Assembly: GCA_003554915.1 (NCBI GenBank)
Contig: PWHM01000040.1
Coordinates: forward strand, 1-20,618
Source: Candidatus Nealsoniibacteriota bacterium
GTDB lineage: Bacteria; Patescibacteriota; Minisyncoccia; Minisyncoccales; PWPS01
Direction: 5' to 3'
DNA: 20,618 nt
Below, in pieces: positions 8,382-13,720 of this stretch (the first letter of the stretch is position 1; the number at the start of each line of letters is the position of its first letter). The notes under the pieces are model-generated. The model worked only from the letters and a program-made list of their open reading frames with translations. It was not told the origin of the DNA and searched no databases. Position numbers and translations under genes: made by a program.

Positions 8382-8454
8382 GGGCCCGTAGCTCAGCGGC
8401 CAGAGCGCATGCGTGGCACGCATGAGGTCGAGAGTTCGATTCTCTCCGGGTCCA
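8382..8454 (+). tRNA. tRNA-Ala(GGC)
   Basis: The acceptor strands GGGCCCG and CGGGTCC pair with one G-U. The D stem is GCTC/GAGC. The anticodon stem CATGC/GCATG closes a loop GTGGCAC with anticodon GGC, reading GCC. The T arm is GAGAG-TTCGATT-CTCTC. The discriminator is A and the CCA end is not encoded (CCT follows). Confidence 0.95.
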
Positions 8455-8473
8455 CCTGTTTTTTAACTGAGCG

Positions 8474-8558
8474 GGTGGGATGGCCGAGTGGCTTAAGGCG
8501 GCGGTTTCGAAAACCGTTAATCCTCACGGATTCGTGGGTTCGAATCCCACTCCCACCG
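8474..8558 (+). tRNA. tRNA-Ser(CGA)
   Basis: A class II tRNA with acceptor GGTGGGA/TCCCACC and anticodon stem GCGGT/ACCGT. The loop TTCGAAA has anticodon CGA, reading UCG. A long variable arm around TCCTCACGGA is followed by T arm GTGGG-TTCGAAT-CCCAC and discriminator G. It follows tRNA-Ala by 19 bases. Its 3' end is the left copy of a 22-bp direct repeat whose second copy lies 439 bases downstream. Confidence 0.95.
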
Positions 8559-8560
8559 CA
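8539..8560 (+). repeat. Direct repeat, left copy (attachment-site-like, within tRNA-Ser)
   Basis: A 22-base sequence starting TTCGAATCCCAC comprises the T loop, the T-stem 3' strand and the acceptor 3' strand of tRNA-Ser. It is repeated identically at 8978-8999. tRNA 3' ends are classic target sites for site-specific integration, so this resembles one arm of an attL/attR pair. Confidence 0.85.
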
Positions 8561-8977
8561 GTAAGAGTCAGCAGTTTGTTTTAGTTTAATCGTCTAGATT
8601 GATTAGATTATTGAACGAGATGGATTCGAACCGTTTTTCCCCGTATTAAAAAATACTAAAAAACGTGGTTTTTTAGATTAACCAGTATTTCACCAATTCT
8701 TACCGAATTGAGAAGTTCTTAAACAATCGTATTCAAGGCGTAAGGAGTGAGCGATGTGACAGCATCGTGAGTGACAAAACAACGAAGAAGACGGTTGTTT
8801 TGGAACTTCCCTTTGGGCGACAAGAAACAATTCCATCTTCGTCGTTACTCGTTGCTCATTTATTTAACAATAAATTTCGCTCCTCGCGCCTAGAATATGC
8901 GAATTGTTTCTTATCGCTCAATTGGTAATAATTGGCGGAATCCTGGTTTAGGGGGTCGGGGAAAAACAGGTGTTTAT
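8561..8977. mobile_element. Quasi-palindromic non-coding insert at tRNA-Ser
   Basis: This 417-base stretch holds no plausible gene. Read from both ends it is a long imperfect inverted repeat. The left arm (about 8622-8754) matches the reverse complement of the right arm (about 8875-8986) with gaps, and the centre is near 8805-8815. Matching landmarks include GATTCGAA (8623-8630) against TTCGAATC (8978-8985), and 8692-8711 against 8918-8936. Each half also folds on itself: 8712-8730 pairs imperfectly with 8791-8809, and 8818-8833 pairs with 8901-8916 with one mismatch. Short hairpins CAATTC/GAATTG (8694-8710) and CGATG/CATCG (8752-8767) are nested inside. With the flanking repeat this looks like a small non-autonomous integrated element or a large structured RNA. 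Which of the two is unresolved. Confidence 0.5.
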
Positions 8978-8999
8978 TTCGAATCCCACTCCCACCGCA
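8978..8999 (+). repeat. Direct repeat, right copy of the tRNA-Ser 3' end
   Basis: Identical over 22 bases to 8539-8560. The bases upstream (GTGTTTA) do not supply a pairing T-stem strand, so this is not the end of an intact second tRNA. It lies 24 bases before the infB start codon. Confidence 0.85.
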
Positions 9000-9023
9000 T
9001 AAAGATTTAATTTTTTAAAACTT

Positions 9024-10505
9024 ATGACTGATCAAAAAAAAGAAAAAAGACCACCCGTAATTGCCGTTTTAGGCCATGTCGATCATGGAAAAAGCTCACT
9101 TTTGGAGGCAATTAAGGACTTGAAAATAACAGACAAAGAGTCGGGCGGAATCACTCAACACATGGGAGCTTATATGGTTTCTCACGAGGGAAACAAAATA
9201 ACTTTTATAGACACTCCCGGACACGAAGCTTTTTCGGCGATGAGATCCAGAGGAGCCGATGTTGCCGACGTCGGTGTTTTGGTGGTTGCCGCCGACGAGG
9301 GAGTTAAAAAACAAACCAAGGAAGCCATAAAGCATTTGAAGGACGCTGAAATTCCCTTTGTGGTCGCTTTGAATAAGATGGATAAAAGAGATACCCGGAA
9401 GGAAAAAGTGAAAAAAGAGCTTTCTCTCGAAGACGTTCTTCTTGAAGATTACGGAGGAGACATTCCTTGCGTAGAAGTTTCGGCAAAAAAGAAGACGGGC
9501 CTCGATGAGCTTCTGGAAATAATACTTCTTTTGGCGGAAATGGAGGACTTAAAAGTTGATTATGATGAAAAAGCGAGCGGAGTGGTAGTTGAAACTCATG
9601 TTGATGCGAAAAAAGGAGTTAGCGCCACTTTGCTGGTCAAGGAAGGAACTCTGGAGAAGGGAGATATAATAGGAACCGATTGTTGTTACGGAACTGTTCG
9701 GAAGATGAAAAACTTTAAAAAAGAAAAAATAGAAAAAGCGACCCCGTCTACCCCCGCCAGAACTTCCGGTTTGAAAATGAACCCGCACGTGGGAGAAGAA
9801 TTCAAGGTTTTTGAAACCAAAAAAGAAGCCAAACAGGCGAGAGTATCCGAAGGAGGAACGGTTGATTTCAGCGAAAAGTTTAACCCCGAAGGAGAGGCCC
9901 TCGATTTGATAATAAAAACCGACGTATTGGGATCTTTGGAAGCGATCAAGAACACACTTGAAAAATTGCCCCGGGAAAAGGTGGGAGTTAACGTGTTGGA
10001 TGCGGGAATAGGAAAGGTGGGAGAAAGCGATGTTGAGCTGGCCAAGACGTGTAACTGCAAAATTATAGCCTACAGGGTAGAAACGGATAAGGTAGCCAAA
10101 AATTTGGCCATGCAAAACAATATTGATATCCTGAAGTACGATGTCATATATAATTTGGTGGAGGGAGTGAGAGATCAGATGGAAAAGCTTTTGGAAACGG
10201 AGACGGTTATTGAAGAAATGGGAAAAGTGAAAGTTTTGGCTATTTTTAAAACCGACAAAAGGAGACAAATAGTGGGAGGAAAAGCTTTGGGAGGAGATGT
10301 GGAAAAAGGGGCTTCGCTCAAAGTTATCAGAGATAAAGAAACCGTAGGTGAGGGAAAATTGATTAACTTGAAAAAAGAGGAAAAGGACGTTGAAAAAATA
10401 CCGGAACGAGAAGAGTTCGGAATGCTTTATGAAGGAGACATTAAAGTAGAAAAGGGAGATATTCTGGCAACTTACAAAGAAAAGAAGATAACTCCCGAAC
10501 TTTAG
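9024..10505 (+). CDS. infB: Translation initiation factor IF-2
   Basis: A GTPase that brings initiator fMet-tRNA to the small ribosomal subunit and promotes subunit joining. The 493-residue protein starts almost directly at the G domain: G1 GHVDHGKSS (17-25), G2 GGITQH (41-46), G3 DTPGH (63-67), G4 NKMD (117-120) and G5 SAK (154-156). Domain II follows from about 178 and domain III near 280-385, with ADVLGSLEAI-like residues around TDVLGSLEAIKNTL. The C-terminal fMet-tRNA-binding domain covers about 395-490. The long N-terminal extension and IF2N domains of E. coli IF-2 are absent, as in other compact genomes. G1 has Ser-Ser after Lys instead of the usual Thr-Thr. No Shine-Dalgarno precedes the ATG. 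The gene follows a tRNA-derived repeat and precedes tRNA-Cys. Confidence 0.96.
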   Translation: MTDQKKEKRPPVIAVLGHVDHGKSSLLEAIKDLKITDKESGGITQHMGAYMVSHEGNKITFIDTPGHEAFSAMRSRGADVADVGVLVVAADEGVKKQTKEAIKHLKDAEIPFVVALNKMDKRDTRKEKVKKELSLEDVLLEDYGGDIPCVEVSAKKKTGLDELLEIILLLAEMEDLKVDYDEKASGVVVETHVDAKKGVSATLLVKEGTLEKGDIIGTDCCYGTVRKMKNFKKEKIEKATPSTPARTSGLKMNPHVGEEFKVFETKKEAKQARVSEGGTVDFSEKFNPEGEALDLIIKTDVLGSLEAIKNTLEKLPREKVGVNVLDAGIGKVGESDVELAKTCNCKIIAYRVETDKVAKNLAMQNNIDILKYDVIYNLVEGVRDQMEKLLETETVIEEMGKVKVLAIFKTDKRRQIVGGKALGGDVEKGASLKVIRDKETVGEGKLINLKKEEKDVEKIPEREEFGMLYEGDIKVEKGDILATYKEKKITPEL

Positions 10506-10532
10506 GGCATTGAGACTCGAATCGAAGTCTTA

Positions 10533-10604
10533 GGCCTGGTAGCCAAGTGGCAAGGCAACGGTTTGCAAAACCGTCATGCGCGGGTTCGAATCCCGCCCAG
10601 GCCT
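10533..10604 (+). tRNA. tRNA-Cys(GCA)
   Basis: Acceptor GGCCTGG/CCAGGCC, D arm GCC...GGC, and anticodon stem ACGGT/ACCGT with loop TTGCAAA and anticodon GCA. The T arm is GCGGG-TTCGAAT-CCCGC. The discriminator is T (U73), the known identity base for tRNA-Cys. CCA is not encoded. It lies 27 bases after infB and is probably cotranscribed with it. Confidence 0.95.
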
Positions 10605-10628
10605 CATATTTCTTTTTCCGTCACCCCT

Positions 10629-10655
10629 ATTTTTACGCCCCAGGGGCGTAAAAAT
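10629..10655. repeat. Perfect 27-base palindrome between tRNA-Cys and tRNA-Leu
   Basis: Thirteen bases on each side of a central A at 10642 are perfectly complementary, with a core of ACGCCCC and GGGGCGT. Outer bases are T-rich on the left and A-rich on the right. That is the reverse of an intrinsic terminator, so no U tract follows the GC stem on either strand. It could act as an RNA processing hairpin or a protein site. Confidence 0.6.
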
Positions 10656-10704
10656 TAGTTCATTTAACGTTAACGATTAACAGTGTAACAGAAAAGATAT
10701 AGAT

Positions 10705-10790
10705 GCCGCGGTGCCGGAACTTGGTATACGGGGCGGACTTAAAATCCGCTGGGGTTTTACTCCGTGTGGGTTCGATTCCCACCCGCGGCA
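10705..10790 (+). tRNA. tRNA-Leu(UAA)
   Basis: A class II tRNA with acceptor GCCGCGG/CCGCGGC and anticodon stem GCGGA/TCCGC. The loop CTTAAAA has anticodon TAA, reading UUA. A long variable arm around GGGGTTTTACTCC precedes T arm GTGGG-TTCGATT-CCCAC and discriminator A. A TATAGA at 10697-10702 could belong to its promoter but lacks a well-spaced -35. Confidence 0.94.
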
Positions 10791-10836
10791 CATCAATAAT
10801 TACCGACTAGTTTTTAAAAGCTTGAAATGGCAATTT

Positions 10837-10864
10837 AAAAAACCCGGCTTGAACCGGGTTTTTT
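10837..10864. terminator. Bidirectional intrinsic terminator
   Basis: AACCCGG (10841-10847) and CCGGGTT (10854-10860) enclose a six-base loop. An A run lies to the left and a T run to the right, so both strands end in a U tract. It separates tRNA-Leu from the convergent 3D-domain gene and can serve both. Confidence 0.85.
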
Positions 10865-10883
10865 GATTGTCAGTTTTATAAAA

Positions 10884-11462
10884 TTATTCCAATATTTCTA
10901 TTTCACCTCTTACCCTACCGAAGTTGTTTGCGCTTTGTCTGTCCGGAAACCAGATGTCGACATAACCGTCGTATGAGCCGTTTTTAGGATTGCTGTATCG
11001 AATATTCATTCTGTCCTTTACTACGAAAACTTCGTCTCCGAAGTGCTCCGGTATTCTTATTTCGGTTCCGAAATTGAGAAAGTTGGCGGCAACTATTCCG
11101 TTTCTCACCCTGTGTCCCGAAGCGGTTATAAAGGGCTGAGAATTGGTTTGATCGACAGTGCTGGAGTATCCGGTAAGTTCTACGGTTAATCTTTCTTTAA
11201 CTCTTTTTCCGTAAGGATTATCTTTTCCGGTTACTTGGGGCTGGTGGTAGCTGGGAGAGGAGTTTGAGGAAATTATTCCTTCTGCAGATATTTTAAAGCC
11301 GTCTCCGGCAGCCGCAACTTCCCTTTTTACTTCAAAAGGGGGTTTGACTTCATCCAAACCTTCGGCTTCTATTATGAAGCCTATGATGAATATCGAAATC
11401 GAAGCTATCGAGGCAACAATTAAAGTCAAAACGGTCCTTCTTAAATTGTGGTTCGTATACAT
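10884..11462 (-). CDS. Membrane-anchored 3D-domain protein
   Basis: A 192-residue protein with one N-terminal hydrophobic segment at about 10-33, either a membrane anchor or an uncleaved signal. A low-complexity linker covers about 35-90 and a C-terminal 3D domain about 92-192. The domain carries ELTGYSSTVDQTNSQPFITASG, the alternating barrel strands around GIVAANFLNFGTEIRI, and the closing VDIWFPDRQSANNFG with conserved Asp. The 3D domain is a double-psi beta barrel related to the MltA lytic transglycosylase fold and found in stationary-phase and resuscitation-type cell-wall proteins (YuiC, YabE, YorM). A peptidoglycan-related role outside the membrane is therefore likely, but the substrate is unproven. 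The gene stands alone between a terminator and tRNA-Gly and has its own strong promoter. Confidence 0.85.
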   Translation of the reverse strand: MYTNHNLRRTVLTLIVASIASISIFIIGFIIEAEGLDEVKPPFEVKREVAAAGDGFKISAEGIISSNSSPSYHQPQVTGKDNPYGKRVKERLTVELTGYSSTVDQTNSQPFITASGHRVRNGIVAANFLNFGTEIRIPEHFGDEVFVVKDRMNIRYSNPKNGSYDGYVDIWFPDRQSANNFGRVRGEIEILE

Positions 11463-11470
11463 CTTTTAGG

Positions 11471-11498
11471 ATTGTAGCACAGTTATGACTACTTTCAA
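11471..11498 (-). promoter_or_regulatory. Extended -10 promoter giving a leaderless 3D-domain mRNA
   Basis: On the minus strand, TTGAAA (11493-11498), a 16-base spacer and TACAAT (11471-11476) preceded by TGC are found. Only eight bases separate TACAAT from the ATG at 11462, so transcription would begin at or within a base or two of the start codon. A second upstream TTGACA lies at 11537-11542. Confidence 0.6.
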
Positions 11499-11545
11499 CC
11501 TTTCGAACAGCTTTACAATAACATAAACTAAAAGTATGTCAAGTG

Positions 11546-11617
11546 AGCGGGAGATGGGATTCGAACCCACGACCTTCTGCATGGCAAGCAGACGTTCTTC
11601 CGCTGAACTACTCCCGC
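11546..11617 (-). tRNA. tRNA-Gly(GCC)
   Basis: Acceptor GCGGGAG/CTCCCGC, D arm GTTC/GAAC, and anticodon stem TCTGC/GCAGA with loop TTGCCAT and anticodon GCC. The T arm is GTGGG-TTCGAAT-CCCAT with one G-T pair. The discriminator is T and CCA is not encoded. A TTGACA at 11658-11663 (minus strand) lies upstream, but the -10 spacing is poor. Confidence 0.95.
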
Positions 11618-11782
11618 ATTTTTGACTATTAATATAGTTTAATTGTTAACCGCCAAATGTCAACCTGCCGTATGGTTAAAATTTAAGGGTAACAGGTGTT
11701 AACCGGAAAAGATTGGACTTCTTTTTCCAAATAATAATTATTTTTATTTGTGCAAGTTTGTGCAAGGTTTAACCTTACACAA

Positions 11783-12004
11783 GTCCCCGCCCCCTATCGG
11801 GGATCCCATAAACAGTCTCGTCATTCCCGGCTTGACCGGGGACCCCATAAAATCGGCAATACAAAGAGATTCCCGCTTTCGCGGGAATGACGAAGTAAAA
11901 TGTCGCGGGAATGACGAATGTTCCCTCTTTGTCATTCCCGACCCCGATCGGGAATCTCATAATCAACCCTGTCATTCTGAGGCCGTAGGGCGAAGAATCT
12001 CTTT
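11783..12004. repeat. Cluster of REP-like palindromic repeats
   Basis: The gap 11618-12136 (519 bases) contains no credible gene. Its centre holds about six variants of a module of the type GTCATTCCCG-loop-CGGGAATCTC. They lie at about 11783-11807, 11820-11845, 11866-11892 (ATTCCCGC TTTC GCGGGAAT, a perfect hairpin), 11902-11916 (half module), 11931-11958 (ATTCCCGA/TCGGGAAT) and 11971-12004 (a diverged GTCATTCTGAG...GAAGAATCTC form). Such modules are common dispersed repeats in many bacteria. Open frames across them, with peptides such as RFRGNDE, are artefacts. The flanks 11618-11782 and 12045-12136 are AT-rich without a recognisable feature. Confidence 0.8.
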
Positions 12005-12020
12005 GAAAAACCGCCATATT

Positions 12021-12044
12021 AAAAAACCCCCTGAAGAAGGTTTT
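12021..12044 (-). terminator. Weak candidate terminator after the tRNA-Phe cluster
   Basis: On the minus strand, AAAACC (from 12044) and GGTTTT (to 12023) form a stem around a ten-base loop, followed by further Ts. It would end a transcript reading from tRNA-Phe. The stem is short and AT-rich, so support is limited. Confidence 0.35.
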
Positions 12045-12136
12045 GTTAATGATCAACGGCCGTTTCCGAGTGGGTTTCGATTGAAGATTAATGGTTATAG
12101 ATTAAGGGTTAATTTAAAATTTTAATTTAAAATTTG

Positions 12137-12208
12137 TGCCGTGGGCCAGATTCGAACTGGCGACCCCAAATTTTTCAGATTTGTGCTCTACCCCTGAGCT
12201 ACCACGGC
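12137..12208 (-). tRNA. tRNA-Phe(GAA)
   Basis: Acceptor GCCGTGG/CCACGGC, D stem GCTC/GAGC, and anticodon stem CAAAT/ATTTG with loop CTGAAAA and anticodon GAA. The T arm is GCCAG-TTCGAAT-CTGGC and the discriminator is A. CCA is not encoded. Confidence 0.95.
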
Positions 12209-12240
12209 TTAGCTTAAATCATTATAAAACAGGAAAAAGG

Positions 12241-12312
12241 TGGGCGGTGTAGGATTCGAACCCACGACCCTCTCGATGTAAGCGAGATGCTCTGCCGCTG
12301 AGCTAACCGCCC
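12241..12312 (-). tRNA. tRNA-Val(UAC)
   Basis: Acceptor GGGCGGT/ACCGCCC, D stem GCTC/GAGC, and anticodon stem TCTCG/CGAGA with loop CTTACAT and anticodon TAC. The T arm is GTGGG-TTCGAAT-CCTAC and the discriminator is A. It lies 8 bases after tRNA-Leu(GAG) in transcript order. Confidence 0.95.
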
Positions 12313-12320
12313 ATTATTGG

Positions 12321-12405
12321 TGCTCGGGGTGGGATTCGAACCCACACGGTCAATTAATGACCACAGGCCCTCAACCTGCCGCGTATGCCATTCCGCCACC
12401 CGAGC
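12321..12405 (-). tRNA. tRNA-Leu(GAG)
   Basis: A class II tRNA with acceptor GCTCGGG/CCCGAGC and anticodon stem GCAGG/CCTGT. The loop TTGAGGG has anticodon GAG, reading CUC. The variable arm GGTCATTAATTGACC forms a clear stem. The T arm is GTGGG-TTCGAAT-CCCAC and the discriminator is A. Unlike the other tRNAs here it is followed by an encoded CCA (12318-12320), which may be chance. Confidence 0.95.
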
Positions 12406-12546
12406 TTATTTTTCCTTGTTTTTCTTATTGATTTTAAATATTTTTTGTGCTTTTTGAAACTTCCTGCTTAAATGAGGCACCTCTCCATTATAAAACATCT
12501 TATCAAAGATTGCCAATGTTTTTTCAGGGGCAATTCCACAAATTAC
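12406..12546 (-). pseudogene. Possible small ORF or gene remnant between rplS and tRNA-Leu
   Basis: A frame stays open from inside the end of rplS to a TAA at 12406-12408, directly against the tRNA-Leu 5' end. It reads like real protein over about 46 residues (VICGIAPEKTLAIFDKMF, then NGEVPHLSRKFQKAQKIFKI). No ATG, GTG or TTG lies near its left edge; the first ATG (12496-12498) would give only 30 residues. I do not recognise the product. It could be a decayed C-terminal fragment, or a small gene with an unusual start such as ATT. Downstream position in the rplS transcript makes expression conceivable. Confidence 0.25.
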
Positions 12547-12548
12547 TT

Positions 12549-12896
12549 TTATTTTTGTTTTGTTTTCTGTCTGATTTCTTTCCTCGACTTGTCTCTAAGG
12601 TAATAAAGCTTTGATTTTCTTGCCTCTCCTTTTTTTATGACTTCTATCTTTTCAATGGTCGGAGAGTGAAGCGGAAAAATCTTTTCCACACCCACCTTGT
12701 CGACGACTTCCCTTATAGTTATCGTCGCGGTGTTTTCGTTTCCGTGTTTTCTGGCTATAACTAAACCTTCCGAAATTTGAACTCTTTCATTGTTTTCAAC
12801 TTTTATTTTTTGATGAATTCTCACCCTGTCTCCCGTATTTATCTCCGGAAGTTCTTTTTTCTGGCTATTTTTAAATTTTTCTAATTTTTTTGACAT
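12549..12896 (-). CDS. rplS: 50S ribosomal protein L19
   Basis: L19 is a large-subunit protein at the interface with the 30S subunit. The 115-residue product has the family length and signature: PEINTGDRVRIHQKI near 19-33, RVQISEGLVIARKHGNE near 38-54, the ITIREVVDKVGVEKIFPLHSPTIEKIEVI segment at about 59-87, and the basic C terminus KLYYLRDKSRKEIR. The ATG lies 16 bases inside the upstream pseudouridine synthase gene, so the two are probably translationally coupled. It belongs to a minus-strand unit with ftsH and several tRNAs, rather than the common rpsP-rimM-trmD-rplS order. Confidence 0.96.
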   Translation of the reverse strand: MSKKLEKFKNSQKKELPEINTGDRVRIHQKIKVENNERVQISEGLVIARKHGNENTATITIREVVDKVGVEKIFPLHSPTIEKIEVIKKGEARKSKLYYLRDKSRKEIRQKTKQK

Positions 12897-13531
12897 CTTA
12901 ACTTGTTGATTATTTCTTGCAAATCGTCAGGTAGCTCGGATATGAACCTTTTTCTTTTTCCTTCCACCTTCACCTCCAAAAACTTGTTGTGTAAGAAGTG
13001 TCTGTCCATTTTTACGGGATCCTTTTGATCCTTGAATCCGTAAAGTTTGTCTCCCACCAACGGATGACCCAAATAAGCGAGCTGACTTCTTATTTGATGT
13101 CTTCTCCCCGTTATGGGGGACACCTCTATTAAACTATAATTTCTGAAATTTTCAAGTACTTCGTAAAAACTAACCGCTTTTCTTCCCTTTTCTTCGGGGT
13201 CGTAGGACTGATGCTTTCTTCTGTCCCCGCCTCTTCTCATCGAGGTCACTATTTTACCCTTTTTTTCTTTCATTGGTCTCCAGGCCAGACAGACGTATTT
13301 CTTTTTTACTTTTCTCTTCTTGAATTTTTCCTTCAGGATTTTTAATATTTTTTCATCTTTTCCGAAAAGAAGAATTCCCGAAGTGTCTTTGTCCAATCTG
13401 TGCGCCAGTCCGTATCGGGGAAGATCTTTTAATTGCAAAACGTCGTTTTTTAGCTCTTCCGCCAGTTCGCTTACGACTATTCCGGTCGGTTTGTCTATGA
13501 CCAATAATTTATCACTTTCATACAACTTCAT
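12881..13531 (-). CDS. RluA-family RNA pseudouridine synthase
   Basis: An enzyme that isomerises specific uridines to pseudouridine in rRNA or tRNA. The 216 residues hold the RluA catalytic motif HRLDKDTSG with the nucleophile Asp47. Upstream is the family's DKPTGIVV (13-20), and downstream are KKYVCLAW near 77-84 and PITGRRHQIRSQLAYLGHPLVGDKLYG near 138-164. The N-terminal S4 domain of RluC/RluD is missing; the length is closer to RluA or TruC. The substrate site cannot be predicted. It starts 7 bases after the 3' end of tRNA-Val(GAC) and overlaps rplS by 16 bases, placing it within a mixed tRNA/mRNA transcript. Confidence 0.92.
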   Translation of the reverse strand: MKLYESDKLLVIDKPTGIVVSELAEELKNDVLQLKDLPRYGLAHRLDKDTSGILLFGKDEKILKILKEKFKKRKVKKKYVCLAWRPMKEKKGKIVTSMRRGGDRRKHQSYDPEEKGRKAVSFYEVLENFRNYSLIEVSPITGRRHQIRSQLAYLGHPLVGDKLYGFKDQKDPVKMDRHFLHNKFLEVKVEGKRKRFISELPDDLQEIINKLRCQKN

Positions 13532-13538
13532 AATATTG

Positions 13539-13610
13539 TGGGTGACAGAGGACTCGAACCTCTAACCTCCTCCACGTCAAGGAGGCGCTCTGCCTTTGAG
13601 CTAGCCACCC
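13539..13610 (-). tRNA. tRNA-Val(GAC)
   Basis: Acceptor GGGTGGC/GTCACCC, D stem GCTC/GAGC, and anticodon stem CCTCC/GGAGG with loop TTGACGT and anticodon GAC, reading GUC. The T arm is AGAGG-TTCGAGT-CCTCT and the discriminator is A. With tRNA-Val(UAC) it gives two valine acceptors in the window. Confidence 0.95.
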
Positions 13611-13647
13611 GCTTGTCTTAAACTTACACGGCAATTGTCAACTGATG

Positions 13648-13720
13648 TGGGCGCACCAGGAATTGAACCTGGAACCTCTGCTTTATAAGAACAGTGCTCT
13701 GACCGTTGAGCTATGCGCCC
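13648..13720 (-). tRNA. tRNA-Ile(UAU)
   Basis: Acceptor GGGCGCA/TGCGCCC, D stem GCTC/GAGC, and anticodon stem CTGTT/AGCAG (one T-G pair) with loop CTTATAA and anticodon TAT, which reads AUA. The T arm is CCAGG-TTCAATT-CCTGG and the discriminator is A. Most bacteria read AUA with a CAU tRNA modified to lysidine by TilS; a genuine UAU tRNA is uncommon. Its first ten bases overlap the end of ftsH, whose last codons and TAG stop lie inside the acceptor strand and position 8-9. Confidence 0.93.

Noticed and set aside
8561..8999. tmRNA ending in a tRNA-like 3' domain
   Set aside because: The length and the tRNA-like 3' end fit superficially, but no T stem partner, no 5' acceptor strand and no tag-encoding frame were found.
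8561..8999. RNase P RNA or 6S RNA
   Set aside because: The conserved RNase P core motifs are not seen, and the insert is far longer and less regular than 6S RNA.
8474..8999. Intron within tRNA-Ser
   Set aside because: The upstream tRNA-Ser is already complete, so the second 3' end is a duplication rather than a downstream exon.
9549..10268. Long minus-strand open frame (239 codons) inside infB
   Set aside because: It is antisense to a gene with full IF-2 motifs, and its composition is phenylalanine- and serine-rich, as expected for a shadow frame.
10513..10528. Terminator hairpin after infB
   Set aside because: The GACT/AGTC pairing does not extend into a stable stem and no T run follows before tRNA-Cys.
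11748..12125. Overlapping open frames of 93 to 125 codons in the tRNA-Gly to tRNA-Phe gap
   Set aside because: They run through palindromic repeat modules and give the typical repeat-derived peptides such as RFRGNDE; no domain or ribosome binding site is visible.
12214..12399. A 61-codon minus-strand open frame
   Set aside because: It is a read-through of tRNA-Val(UAC) and tRNA-Leu(GAG); the peptide is the usual translation of tRNA sequence.
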